Source: DATEVL01 sp035471625 (GTDB taxonomy: Bacteria; Chloroflexota; Anaerolineae; Anaerolineales; E44-bin32). Taken from it: a stretch of DNA of 22,197 nucleotides. Positions 9,552 to 16,189 of the stretch are shown here, one piece after another (positions within the stretch are counted from its first letter, which is position 1; each line of letters starts with the position of its first letter). Below the pieces are notes generated by a model, which saw only the letters and a program-made list of their open reading frames with translations, ran no database searches and was not told where the DNA came from. Location: assembly GCA_035471625.1 (NCBI GenBank), contig DATIPT010000089.1:1-22197 (forward strand). Reading direction: 5' to 3'. The position numbers and the translations under genes were made by a program.

Positions 9552-11964
9552 TCGCTGCCGCCTCCGTCGGGGCCGGCCAGGCGACCTCCACGCGCAAGCC
9601 CCCTTCGCGGCCGCGCTCGACGGTCAACCGCGCGCCCATGGACTCGGCCCGTTCCCGCATGATGTCCATCCCGAGGCCGCAGCCGTCGGAGCTTCCTTCC
9701 GCCGCCTCGGGGGCGGACCCATCATCCTCAATTCGCAATCGCACAACGCCTCCCTGAGTCTCCAACGCCAGCGTCACGTGCGTGGCGCGTGCATGCTTCA
9801 CAACATTGCTCATGGCTTCCTGGGCGATCCGATAGAGCCCGATCTTGACGTCGACTGGCAACTCCACCTCCCGACCACGGACCGAGACGTTCATTGCCAG
9901 GTGCTTGCGGCTGCTGTTGCCATCGGCCAGCTGCCGGAGGAGTGAGCCCAGATCCGCGCTCGCAAGCGCAGCCGGCCGGAGCTCGAGCAGCAGCATTCGC
10001 AGTTCGGCCAACGCGCCGCGCGTAAGCCGTTGTAGCTGACGGAGACTTCGCATGCCCTCGGCGCGGCTGGAATCCCACTGGTCCGGCAGGACATCGGCGA
10101 TCAAGCCCGCCGTCCACAGGGTCTGGCTGACGGCATCGTGCAGATCGCGGGCGATCCTGGTCCGTTCCTCCAGCACCGCCATTTCGTGGGACCGCTCGGC
10201 CAGCCTGGCGTTCTCGATGGCGATCGCCGCCTGCGCCGCGAGCGACTCGAGCACGGTCTGGTCAACTTCGGTGAAGGGATGCTGGGATGTGCTGTGCACG
10301 TCGAGCACGCCAAGCACGGCTTTGCCGGCGCGCAGGGGAACCACGAGTTCGGAGCAGGCCGGCTTCGAGCCGGCGAGGGGGACGAAATGTGGATCGCGAA
10401 CGACGTCCGGGACAAGGAGTGAGCGGCCGGTGGCGGCCACCCAAGCGATCGGATCCTGCCTGCCAAGAGCGCGGTTCGGTTGGGGTAGGGAGGTGTGATC
10501 CCACTCGTCTCCCGCGCCAGCCTTCATCACCACATACCCATCCTCAACCAAGCCGATCGCGACACGTTCGTATCCAAGCCGGCCGTGGATCGACTCAACA
10601 ATGGCGCCCACGAGCTCGGGCAGAGAGAGGATCGCCGTGATGTGCCCGCCGACATCGGAGATCAGTCGGAAGAGGTCCGCCCGCCGGCCGGCATCATCGA
10701 ACAGTCGGTGGCTTTCGAGCGCCAGACCGATCTGCTGACCGATGGTCGTCAGCAGGTGTAGCTCTTCGGCGTCCGGTGCCTGACGCGGATGAAGGGCAAC
10801 GCCCAAGATCCCAAGGAGGCATCCGCGGACCATGATCGGCACACCGACCAGAGTCGAGTTGTCAGGTCTCAGGCTCACGAGGCTGAAGTCCGGGGGCGCA
10901 TCCACGAGCCGGGTGCGGAGTTCGTCTGCGCCCGGGGAAGATGTCAGGGACTGCAGGCACTTCGGATTTCCATGGCTGGCGGCCAGCGTCAGTTGATCGG
11001 AGGTCGGGTCCATCGTCCAGATCGCAGCGGCCTCGAACCCGGGGATCCCGCCAAGGGCGGCCAGCGAAGATTGCAGGACGAGGGGAACCTTGCGCTCCAG
11101 ACTGCTGGCAACGGTCACGGCGTTCAGCATGGCAAGTTCGCGCTCACGACGCACGGCGCGGTCTTCCAGGGCCCGATAGGATTCCCGCAAGCGGGCGGTC
11201 ATTCGGTTGAACTGCACCGCGAGGGCTTCGATCTCATCCCCGGTTGTTGCCGTAACCCGCGCCTCGAAATCGCCGTCCGAGACCGCTCGGGTAGCTGAGG
11301 CGAGCGCACGCAGCGGCCGGATCGTCCGCCCCACGCCGAAGAGCACCAGCCCCGCCAGCAGCACCAAGGAGCCCGTCGTGAGAGCCAGGATCGCGTTTTG
11401 GTAGCCTGTGATCGAGGCGGTCAGGGAAGACCAAGGTTGTTCAATCACGAGTCCCCAGGTTGTCCCCGGGACCGGTGCGTAGCTCGTTAGGGTATCGTTC
11501 CCGCGATCATCGTACAGGCGCTGCGAGCCGATCTCGCCCGCCAGCACAGCGGCGACTGCTGGAGAATCCTGGAGCGAGTCCCCGACTCGGGTGCGGTCGG
11601 AATGCAGGATGGCGATACCGTCCGCGTTCACCAGATATGCGATGCCCTCCTGGCCGGTGCGAGGGCGGATGCTGATGACCAGTCTGCGGAAGAGCGACCG
11701 CTCTGTAACGATCTCCTGCTCAAAGACCCCTTCGACGCGGCTGAGGTTCTGCGGCGTGCCGGCGGAGTCGGCGAGTTGCGACCCGAGCTGCTCAGCCAGG
11801 AGACGCGTCAGTTCGCGGTCGCGCTCCAGCACCAGGTCGCGCGCCATGGTCTGGTAGGCAAAGTGCGAAACCAGCGCGATCGCGGCCAGGGCCAGCACCG
11901 TCGGAACGAGCGACCAGGAGAGGATCTTCGTGCGCAGGGAACGGGAACGAACAATCGTCGGCAT
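9544..11964 (-). CDS. Membrane sensor histidine kinase (Cache-like, HAMP, two GAF, HisKA_3, HATPase)
   Basis: The chosen ATG at 11964 gives 806 residues; a TTG 30 bases upstream in the same frame is possible, and neither has a strong ribosome site. Domains in order: membrane helix ~16-34; an extracytoplasmic ~150-residue sensor resembling a Cache domain (GIAYLVNADGIAILHSD near 108-123); second helix ~190-212; HAMP ~211-264; first GAF ~290-420; second GAF ~445-590; HisKA_3 dimerisation domain with phospho-acceptor H609 in ARDLHDAVSQ; HATPase with N-box around EAMSNVVKHA (716-725) and G-box DGCGLGM (760-766). This architecture is that of NarX/LiaS/DegS-type kinases that pair with NarL-type regulators, and the partner gene overlaps its 3' end. 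The signal it reads is unknown; both an outer ligand and a cytoplasmic GAF ligand are possible. Confidence 0.96.
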   Translation of the reverse strand: MPTIVRSRSLRTKILSWSLVPTVLALAAIALVSHFAYQTMARDLVLERDRELTRLLAEQLGSQLADSAGTPQNLSRVEGVFEQEIVTERSLFRRLVISIRPRTGQEGIAYLVNADGIAILHSDRTRVGDSLQDSPAVAAVLAGEIGSQRLYDDRGNDTLTSYAPVPGTTWGLVIEQPWSSLTASITGYQNAILALTTGSLVLLAGLVLFGVGRTIRPLRALASATRAVSDGDFEARVTATTGDEIEALAVQFNRMTARLRESYRALEDRAVRRERELAMLNAVTVASSLERKVPLVLQSSLAALGGIPGFEAAAIWTMDPTSDQLTLAASHGNPKCLQSLTSSPGADELRTRLVDAPPDFSLVSLRPDNSTLVGVPIMVRGCLLGILGVALHPRQAPDAEELHLLTTIGQQIGLALESHRLFDDAGRRADLFRLISDVGGHITAILSLPELVGAIVESIHGRLGYERVAIGLVEDGYVVMKAGAGDEWDHTSLPQPNRALGRQDPIAWVAATGRSLLVPDVVRDPHFVPLAGSKPACSELVVPLRAGKAVLGVLDVHSTSQHPFTEVDQTVLESLAAQAAIAIENARLAERSHEMAVLEERTRIARDLHDAVSQTLWTAGLIADVLPDQWDSSRAEGMRSLRQLQRLTRGALAELRMLLLELRPAALASADLGSLLRQLADGNSSRKHLAMNVSVRGREVELPVDVKIGLYRIAQEAMSNVVKHARATHVTLALETQGGVVRLRIEDDGSAPEAAEGSSDGCGLGMDIMRERAESMGARLTVERGREGGLRVEVAWPAPTEAAANG

Positions 11965-11993
11965 GGGAGCGGTCACCGATGAGCTTCGAGGCA

Positions 11994-11999
11994 AGTATA
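11994..11999 (-). promoter_or_regulatory. Candidate -10 element (TATACT) for the histidine kinase operon
   Basis: TATACT on the minus strand lies 30 bases before the ATG at 11964. No -35 match is seen at 16-18 bases. The remaining gap from 12000 to 12240 shows no gene or clear RNA element. Confidence 0.3.
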
Positions 12000-12240
12000 C
12001 ATTCGGCCCCGGAGGGAGCTCGCCCGCGATCGTAGGGGGTGCGGCGTCGGGTTGGACCGCTCGTCTCGGGGCCGCTTGATCCGGGAAGACGGAAGGAGCC
12101 GAGAGCCGACGGTGCCGTATCAGCCGGAGGACGGGAAGCCCTCCGTGGCACCCCAGCCCTTTGCTGGAATTGAAGAAGGCGCACCGGGGCTCCTCCTTTC
12201 GGATACCCTTGCGCGCCCTCGAGCGATGCCCTGATTCAGG

Positions 12241-12313
<73 letters not shown>

Positions 12314-12315
12314 AA

Positions 12316-12396
12316 GAAGCTGTCAGCCTTCAGCGCTCAGCGGTCAGCCTTCTCGCTTGTCCGGCTGAGAGCTGAAAGCTGAGAGCTGACAGCTTC
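12316..12396 (-). repeat. Heptanucleotide-repeat hairpin between tRNA-Gly and tRNA-Cys
   Basis: The arms GAAGCTGTCAGC (12316-12327) and GCTGACAGCTTC (12385-12396) are perfect 12-base inverted repeats. Inside, both arms are built of 7-base units: on the plus strand GCTGTCA, GCCTTCA, GCGCTCA, GCGGTCA, GCCTTCT on the left, and GCTGAGA, GCTGAAA, GCTGAGA, GCTGACA on the right. Together they form one long, imperfect hairpin that fills nearly all of the spacer between the two tRNAs. This resembles dispersed short heptamer repeats known from some bacteria, but its role here is unknown; it may be a processing site or a dispersed repeat element. Confidence 0.75.
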
Positions 12397-12401
12397 TCCA
12401 G

Positions 12402-12473
<72 letters not shown>

Positions 12474-12483
12474 TGGCGGGAGA

Positions 12484-12512
12484 AGGATACCCTGCGCCTT
12501 GGCATCCGTCAA
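12484..12512 (-). promoter_or_regulatory. Sigma-70-type promoter of tRNA-Gly (and probably tRNA-Cys)
   Basis: On the minus strand TTGACG (12512-12507) and TATCCT (12489-12484) are separated by exactly 17 bases, and the tRNA begins 11 bases after the -10 element. The position and match to TTGACA/TATAAT are strong. Confidence 0.7.
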
Positions 12513-12575
12513 GGAAGGTTGCTCGAATGGCGACCGTGGTACACGCGAACCAGCGGTCGGCCCGGGGGAATGGGG

Positions 12576-12581
12576 TACACT
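12576..12581 (+). promoter_or_regulatory. Candidate -10 element (TACACT) for the lipoprotein gene
   Basis: TACACT lies 62 bases before the lipoprotein ATG in a divergent gap shared with the tRNA-Gly promoter. No good -35 box is present. Confidence 0.25.
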
Positions 12582-12643
12582 GGTGTGGTTCGGTCTTGGC
12601 GGAGCGCCCCATCTTCCACCGAGTACAAGGAATGGAGTCGTCC

Positions 12644-13315
12644 ATGAGAGAACGAGCTCTAGCGAAGCTTGCGTTTGTGGGAGCCCTCGGGGTCTTGGCT
12701 CTGGCCTGCTCTCTCCTCCCCGGCAGTTCTGGCCCGGGGGCCGGCTCCGGAGGGGATCCGTCGGCCGAGGTGCTGTTCGCCGACGATTTCTCGGATCCGA
12801 ACAGCGGCTGGGATCGGATCCAGGCAGACGAGGGCATCACGGACTACGCCGATGGCCGGTACCGGATCTTCGTCAACCAGCCTCAACACGACTACTGGGC
12901 GAATCCCGGGCGGTCGTTTGAAGATGTCCGCGTGGAGGTCGATGCAACCAAGGCCGGAGGGCCCGACGACAACGACTTCGGCCTGATCTGCCGCTACCAG
13001 GATACGGAGAACTTCTACGCCTTCCTGATCAGCAGCGACGGGTATTTTGGCGTCATGAAGGTCGCGCAGGGAAGCTCCGAGATGCTGGGGACGGACGGGC
13101 TCCAGTCAACCGACGCCATTCGTCAGGGCGCCACCACGAACCATATCCGCGGGGATTGCGTCGGAAGCCAGCTCACCCTGTATGTCAATGGGGAGAAGGT
13201 GTACTCGGCCACGGACTCGGCTTTCTCGTCGGGCGATGTCGGCCTGCTGGCCGGTACCTACGATATTTCCGGAACCGACATCCACTTCGACAACTTCTTC
13301 GTCTACAAGCCCTGA
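12644..13315 (+). CDS. Lipoprotein with concanavalin-A-like (LamG/DUF1080-like) domain
   Basis: The start ATG at 12644 has GGAG six bases upstream; the frame is open further upstream but that part overlaps tRNA-Gly. The 223-residue product has a signal peptide with lipobox LALAC, lipid-bearing C22, then a Gly/Ser-rich linker (~25-40). From about residue 43 (VLFADDFSDPNSGWDR) to the end it has the pattern of a concanavalin-A-like beta-sandwich: the FxDDFSDPxSGW entry, YRI, DFGLICRYQDTENFYAF, LTLYVNGEKVYSATD, and a closing HFDNFFVYKP. Such domains bind or modify sugars in other proteins, but no catalytic residues can be named here, so only a surface-exposed, possibly carbohydrate-related role is inferred. 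A terminator follows. Confidence 0.88.
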   Translation: MRERALAKLAFVGALGVLALACSLLPGSSGPGAGSGGDPSAEVLFADDFSDPNSGWDRIQADEGITDYADGRYRIFVNQPQHDYWANPGRSFEDVRVEVDATKAGGPDDNDFGLICRYQDTENFYAFLISSDGYFGVMKVAQGSSEMLGTDGLQSTDAIRQGATTNHIRGDCVGSQLTLYVNGEKVYSATDSAFSSGDVGLLAGTYDISGTDIHFDNFFVYKP

Positions 13316-13339
13316 CCGCCCAGACCCTGGATTGTCCTT

Positions 13340-13370
13340 GGGCCGCCGCTCCGTCGGCGGCCCTTTTGTT
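13340..13370 (+). terminator. Intrinsic terminator after the lipoprotein gene
   Basis: A perfect 9-bp GC stem (GGGCCGCCG / CGGCGGCCC) with a 6-base loop is followed directly by TTTTGTT, 25 bases after the lipoprotein stop. Confidence 0.85.
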
Positions 13371-13387
13371 GTCCCGTTGCGCTGGCG

Positions 13388-13416
13388 TTGTGGCCTCAAG
13401 AGAACTTGCGTACACT
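13388..13416 (+). promoter_or_regulatory. Candidate promoter for the membrane protein / methyltransferase pair
   Basis: TTGTGG (13388-13393) and TACACT (13411-13416) are 17 bases apart and end 13 bases before the ATG at 13430. The -35 match is only TTG, but position after the terminator and before the operon start supports it. Confidence 0.4.
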
Positions 13417-13429
13417 GGGGGTCAGATCC

Positions 13430-13828
13430 ATGAGTCGCCAGCCTTCTTCCTCATCTTCCTCCGAACCCGCCGACGACCGGCTGCCCTTCTCGCCGGCCGT
13501 CGGGTGTGTGTTGGCGATTGTCACCGGGGCGGTCTGTGCGGGTGCGTTCTTCCTGATCCTCGGTTTCAATCAGCGAGGCGACTTCGCCTATGCCCCGGAA
13601 CCCTACCGCGCCTTTCGATTGTGGATCGTACGCGACGGGCAAGGGCGAGGGCTCGGTCTGTCGACGACTCTCCCCTTGCCCGGCGCGACCGAAGAGCGCG
13701 TCTGCGCCGAAACCTCGGTTCGGTTCCTGCTGACAGGGGAAGGCACCGCGCCTGCGGATGTCCGCTATTGTGAGTGCTTTGAGCGCGTGATGGGTGCGTG
13801 GTCGGGCGTGGGCGCCTGCCCGGAGTAG
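13430..13828 (+). CDS. Small single-pass membrane protein of unknown function
   Basis: This 132-residue product is not a family I recognise. It begins with a polar, serine-rich tail (MSRQPSSSSSSEP), has one membrane segment at about residues 21-45 (SPAVGCVLAIVTGAVCAGAFFLILGF), and a ~85-residue domain outside containing three cysteines (C91, C113, C115) and a final C130. The RLWIVRDGQGRGLGLSTTLP stretch and the cysteine pattern suggest a small folded beta-rich domain. Its stop codon overlaps the ribosome-binding region of the methyltransferase gene that follows (GGAG then TAG, TTG at 13832), so the two are translationally coupled; a functional link with the methylase is not evident. Confidence 0.75.
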   Translation: MSRQPSSSSSSEPADDRLPFSPAVGCVLAIVTGAVCAGAFFLILGFNQRGDFAYAPEPYRAFRLWIVRDGQGRGLGLSTTLPLPGATEERVCAETSVRFLLTGEGTAPADVRYCECFERVMGAWSGVGACPE

Positions 13829-13831
13829 GCC

Positions 13832-14998
13832 TTGTCTACCAACGTGCCACGCCGGAAGACCGAAGATCCCCGTGCTCAGGCGGCTCCTGCCCTTGATCAG
13901 ATCTTGCAGGGGGATTGCGTGGACGTCCTGTCGACGGTCCCCGACTCGTGTGTCGATCTGATCTTCGCCGATCCGCCCTACAACTTGCAGCTGTCCCAGG
14001 ATCTGTGGCGGCCGAACCAGACCAAGGTCGAAGCCGTTGCGGAGGACTGGGACCGGTTCGACAGCTTCGCCGATTACGACGCGTTCAGCCGGGCCTGGCT
14101 GACAGGCTGCCGAAGGGTCCTCAAGCCGACCGGCTCGCTGTGGGTCATCGGCACGTACCACAACATCTACCGCCTGGGAACGATTCTGCAGGACCTTGGG
14201 TTCTGGATCTTGAACGATATCGTCTGGATCAAGACCAATCCCATGCCGAACTTCCGCGGTGTACGCTTCACCAATGCTCACGAGACCCTGATTTGGGCTG
14301 CGGCGTCGCGTCGGGCGAAATACACGTTCGATCATCCGGCCATGCGGGCGCTCAACGACGACCTCCAGATGCGGAGCGACTGGCTGCTGCCCGTCTGCGG
14401 GGGAAAGGAGCGCGTTCGGACCCGGGGCAAGAAGGCGCATCCGACTCAGAAACCGGAAGCACTCCTCCATCGAGTGCTCCTGGCGGCCTCGCGACCCGGA
14501 GACGTGGTGCTGGATCCGTTCTTCGGCACTGGAACCACCGGGGTCGTCGCCAAGAGACTTCGGCGGCGCTGGATCGGAATCGAGAAGGAACCGTCCTACA
14601 TCGCCATCGCGCGACGCCGCCTGGCGGCGGTCGAACCGGTCGACGGCGACCTGTCGCTGTGGGCTCCTGCCGACTCTCGCCGAAACGCGCCGCGCGTTTC
14701 GGTCGGGGATCTCGTCGGGCAGGGTTGGCTCAGGATCGGCCAGCGACTCTACTTCCGGCGGGACCGAAGGCGCGCCGGCCGCATCCGGGCCGACGGGCTG
14801 TTGATCCTGGACGGGGAGGTCGGGTCGATCCACCAGCTCGGTCGGCGGCTCTCAGCGGGTTCCCCGTGCAATGGTTGGGAGCACTGGTACTACCGGGATG
14901 CTGCCGGCGACCTGCAACCGATCGGCAACCTGCGTCGGCGCCTTCAAGATCAGCTCCTTCGGCCCACCGGTTCCGAGGGATCGCAAGGGCAGCCTTGA
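13832..14998 (+). CDS. ccrM: CcrM-like beta-class N6-adenine DNA methyltransferase with C-terminal RAMA-type domain
   Basis: The start is TTG at 13832 with GGAG at 13822-13825, six bases away; the product is 388 residues. The target-base motif IV DPPYNLQL is at 47-54 and the SAM-binding motif I FFGTGTTG is at 230-237, in the beta-class order (IV first). Long stretches match the Caulobacter CcrM pattern: FADPPYNLQL, GFWILNDIVWIKTNPMPNFRG, FTNAHETLIWA, MRSDW, KAHPTQKPEALLHRV. The last ~95 residues (GDLV...GSIHQLG...CNGWEHWYYR) match CcrM's C-terminal domain, including CNGW. CcrM methylates adenine in GANTC; the same target is predicted here. No endonuclease gene is adjacent, so it looks like an orphan, regulatory-type methylase or a solitary one. 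The N-terminal ~20 residues before QILQGDCVDVL are extra compared with CcrM. Confidence 0.95.
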   Translation: MSTNVPRRKTEDPRAQAAPALDQILQGDCVDVLSTVPDSCVDLIFADPPYNLQLSQDLWRPNQTKVEAVAEDWDRFDSFADYDAFSRAWLTGCRRVLKPTGSLWVIGTYHNIYRLGTILQDLGFWILNDIVWIKTNPMPNFRGVRFTNAHETLIWAAASRRAKYTFDHPAMRALNDDLQMRSDWLLPVCGGKERVRTRGKKAHPTQKPEALLHRVLLAASRPGDVVLDPFFGTGTTGVVAKRLRRRWIGIEKEPSYIAIARRRLAAVEPVDGDLSLWAPADSRRNAPRVSVGDLVGQGWLRIGQRLYFRRDRRRAGRIRADGLLILDGEVGSIHQLGRRLSAGSPCNGWEHWYYRDAAGDLQPIGNLRRRLQDQLLRPTGSEGSQGQP

Positions 14999-15038
14999 GG
15001 AAAGGCGATCCTCACCTGACGGAAGGAGCTTCCTGCCC

Positions 15039-15506
15039 ATGAAGAGATCCGGACCCCGAAGAATCGAGGTGCCGAGCCGGACCGCGACCTTCGCGGCCGC
15101 CGCCCTGGCCTGGGGGCTGACGCTCGCCTGCGGGCTTGCGGCTCCGGTGACGGACGCGCCCTCCTCGATCCCCACGCCTACTGCTGATCAGGCGGTCGAA
15201 CTCCCCTTTGAAGGCGTCTGGTGGAGTGACGCCGGCAAGGTGCTCGTGCTGACGCCGACGACCTTCTACACACACGAGAACGAGCAGGACTACGACCGCC
15301 AAGTCTTCGGTGAGATCCTTGCCTTCGATCTCGAACAGGCGTCGATTGAATATCGGATGCGGGCGATCTACATCAATGGGGAGCCGGCCGGGTTTGATTC
15401 GCCAATGCGCCACCTCCGCTACGGGCGCGAGGGGGACATGCTCCGGGTCTCGTTCGGGAGTGAGGGATTGCCGACCGTGTTCGACGAGACGTTCACCCGC
15501 CGCTAG
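15039..15506 (+). CDS. Small lipoprotein of unknown function
   Basis: The ATG at 15039 is preceded by AAGGAG ten bases upstream. The product is 155 residues: a basic N-terminus, hydrophobic stretch and lipobox LTLAC with C31, then a Thr/Pro-rich linker (TDAPSSIPTPTADQA). The mature domain of ~100 residues has the pattern FEGVWWSDAGKVLVLTPTTFYTHEN...YGREGDMLRVSF, as in small beta-barrel/lipocalin-like proteins where a W-rich strand is followed by a 'value when formatted' strand. I cannot assign a family. It starts 41 bases after the methyltransferase gene and is followed by a strong hairpin, so it may be the last gene of that transcript. Confidence 0.8.
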   Translation: MKRSGPRRIEVPSRTATFAAAALAWGLTLACGLAAPVTDAPSSIPTPTADQAVELPFEGVWWSDAGKVLVLTPTTFYTHENEQDYDRQVFGEILAFDLEQASIEYRMRAIYINGEPAGFDSPMRHLRYGREGDMLRVSFGSEGLPTVFDETFTRR

Positions 15507-15528
15507 GCCTGCACCGCCCGAGAATCGA

Positions 15529-15550
15529 GAACACCCCGTCCGGGGTGTTC
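15529..15550 (+). terminator. Hairpin between lipoprotein gene and tRNA-Phe, probable bidirectional terminator
   Basis: A perfect 9-bp stem (GAACACCCC / GGGGTGTTC) with a 4-base loop lies 23 bases after the lipoprotein stop and 18 bases past the 3' end of the oppositely oriented tRNA-Phe. The T content after it is modest on both strands (TGCGTCTTGG; TCGATTCT), so it may serve both sides. Confidence 0.6.
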
Positions 15551-15567
15551 TGCGTCTTGGCTTCGAG

Positions 15568-15640
15568 TGCCGAGAGCCAGAATCGAACTGGCGACACCGC
15601 GATTTTCAGTCGCGTGCTCTACCAACTGAGCTATCTCGGC
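15568..15640 (-). tRNA. tRNA-Phe (anticodon GAA)
   Basis: The minus strand gives acceptor GCCGAGA (15640-15634) with TCTCGGC (15575-15569), D-arm GCTCAGTTGGTAGAGC, anticodon stem GCGA/TCGC with loop CTGAAAA (anticodon GAA), and T-arm GCCAG-TTCGATT-CTGGC. The discriminator is A, as usual for phenylalanine. CCA is not encoded. A near-consensus promoter is directly upstream. Confidence 0.96.
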
Positions 15641-15650
15641 GCAGACTGCC

Positions 15651-15679
15651 ATTCTACCGAGGCGGATTCGCAGTGTCAA
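15651..15679 (-). promoter_or_regulatory. Near-consensus sigma-70 promoter of tRNA-Phe
   Basis: On the minus strand the -35 box is a perfect TTGACA (15679-15674) and the -10 is TAGAAT (15656-15651) with a 17-base spacer; the tRNA starts 10 bases further. The spacer contains one GANTC site (GATTC on the plus strand, 15665-15669). Confidence 0.9.
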
Positions 15680-15730
15680 GCATCCGGTCGGCGGGACGAA
15701 TCGAAGAGAAACGCCGACCTTGACTCCGCC

Positions 15731-16189
15731 TCAGGCCGCCTCGCGTGCGTCGCCCAGGATCGACATCGCCGCCTGGGCCGCGGCAGGGTCGGATCCGACC
15801 CGCTGCTTCTGGAGGGCATGCTTCGCCGCCTCAAGGGGATGTTCCCGACCGCCGTGCGCCCACTGGACGGTCCTCAGGACTCACTGGATACCGGGGAAGG
15901 GGAGTCCGTGGACCGGGCGAGCTGGAATGGGCGGCTGTTGGGGGAGCACCCACTCGGGGTCCACATGGCAATCGGAGAGGCACAACAGGGCCACGCAGAT
16001 GGCACAAGAATCCCACTCAGCTGTGAGACCAGTCGTTTCATATCGCTCGATTTCTTCTTCCTTCAGGGTCTGATCGCCGAAGCCCGACCCCACAGCCGGC
16101 TGCCGAACGCCCTCCTGCTGGGCAAGATGGTTCCCGCCCGAAGCGAGCAGGACCCCGTCGAGGTCGAAGGGCAGAGGGAGTGGGGAGTG
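15731..16189 (-). pseudogene. Probable decayed reading frame with HAD-like FDLDGVL motif (no start, internal TGA)
   Basis: Directly after the stop of the gene at 16190, the same minus-strand frame reads HSPLPLPFDLDGVLLASGG, then about 85 more protein-like residues (DQTLKEEEIERYETTGLTAEW, DSCAICVALL) to a TGA at 15883-15881. It then continues in frame for 49 helical-looking residues (HPLEAAKHALQKQ, AAAQAAMSILGDAREAA) to TGA at 15733-15731. No ATG, GTG or TTG lies before FDLDGVL; the first GTG is at 16093. FDLDGVL resembles motif I of HAD-superfamily phosphatases. The amino-acid composition is that of coding sequence in this frame and not in the others. I read it as a decayed gene or fragment; a short 70-residue product from the GTG at 16093 is the alternative. 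Confidence 0.4.

Noticed and set aside
13451..14833. 460-residue open frame on the minus strand opposite the methyltransferase
   Set aside because: It crosses two genes on the other strand that have motifs and ribosome sites, and its composition is R/P/Q/G-rich with no recognisable family. Shadow of coding sequence.
13832..14998. Restriction-modification system
   Set aside because: No endonuclease-like frame lies on either side; neighbours are a small membrane protein and a lipoprotein.
15881..15883. Selenocysteine at the in-frame TGA
   Set aside because: No SECIS-like hairpin was recognised after the TGA, the frame also lacks a start codon, and a second TGA precedes it; decay is simpler.
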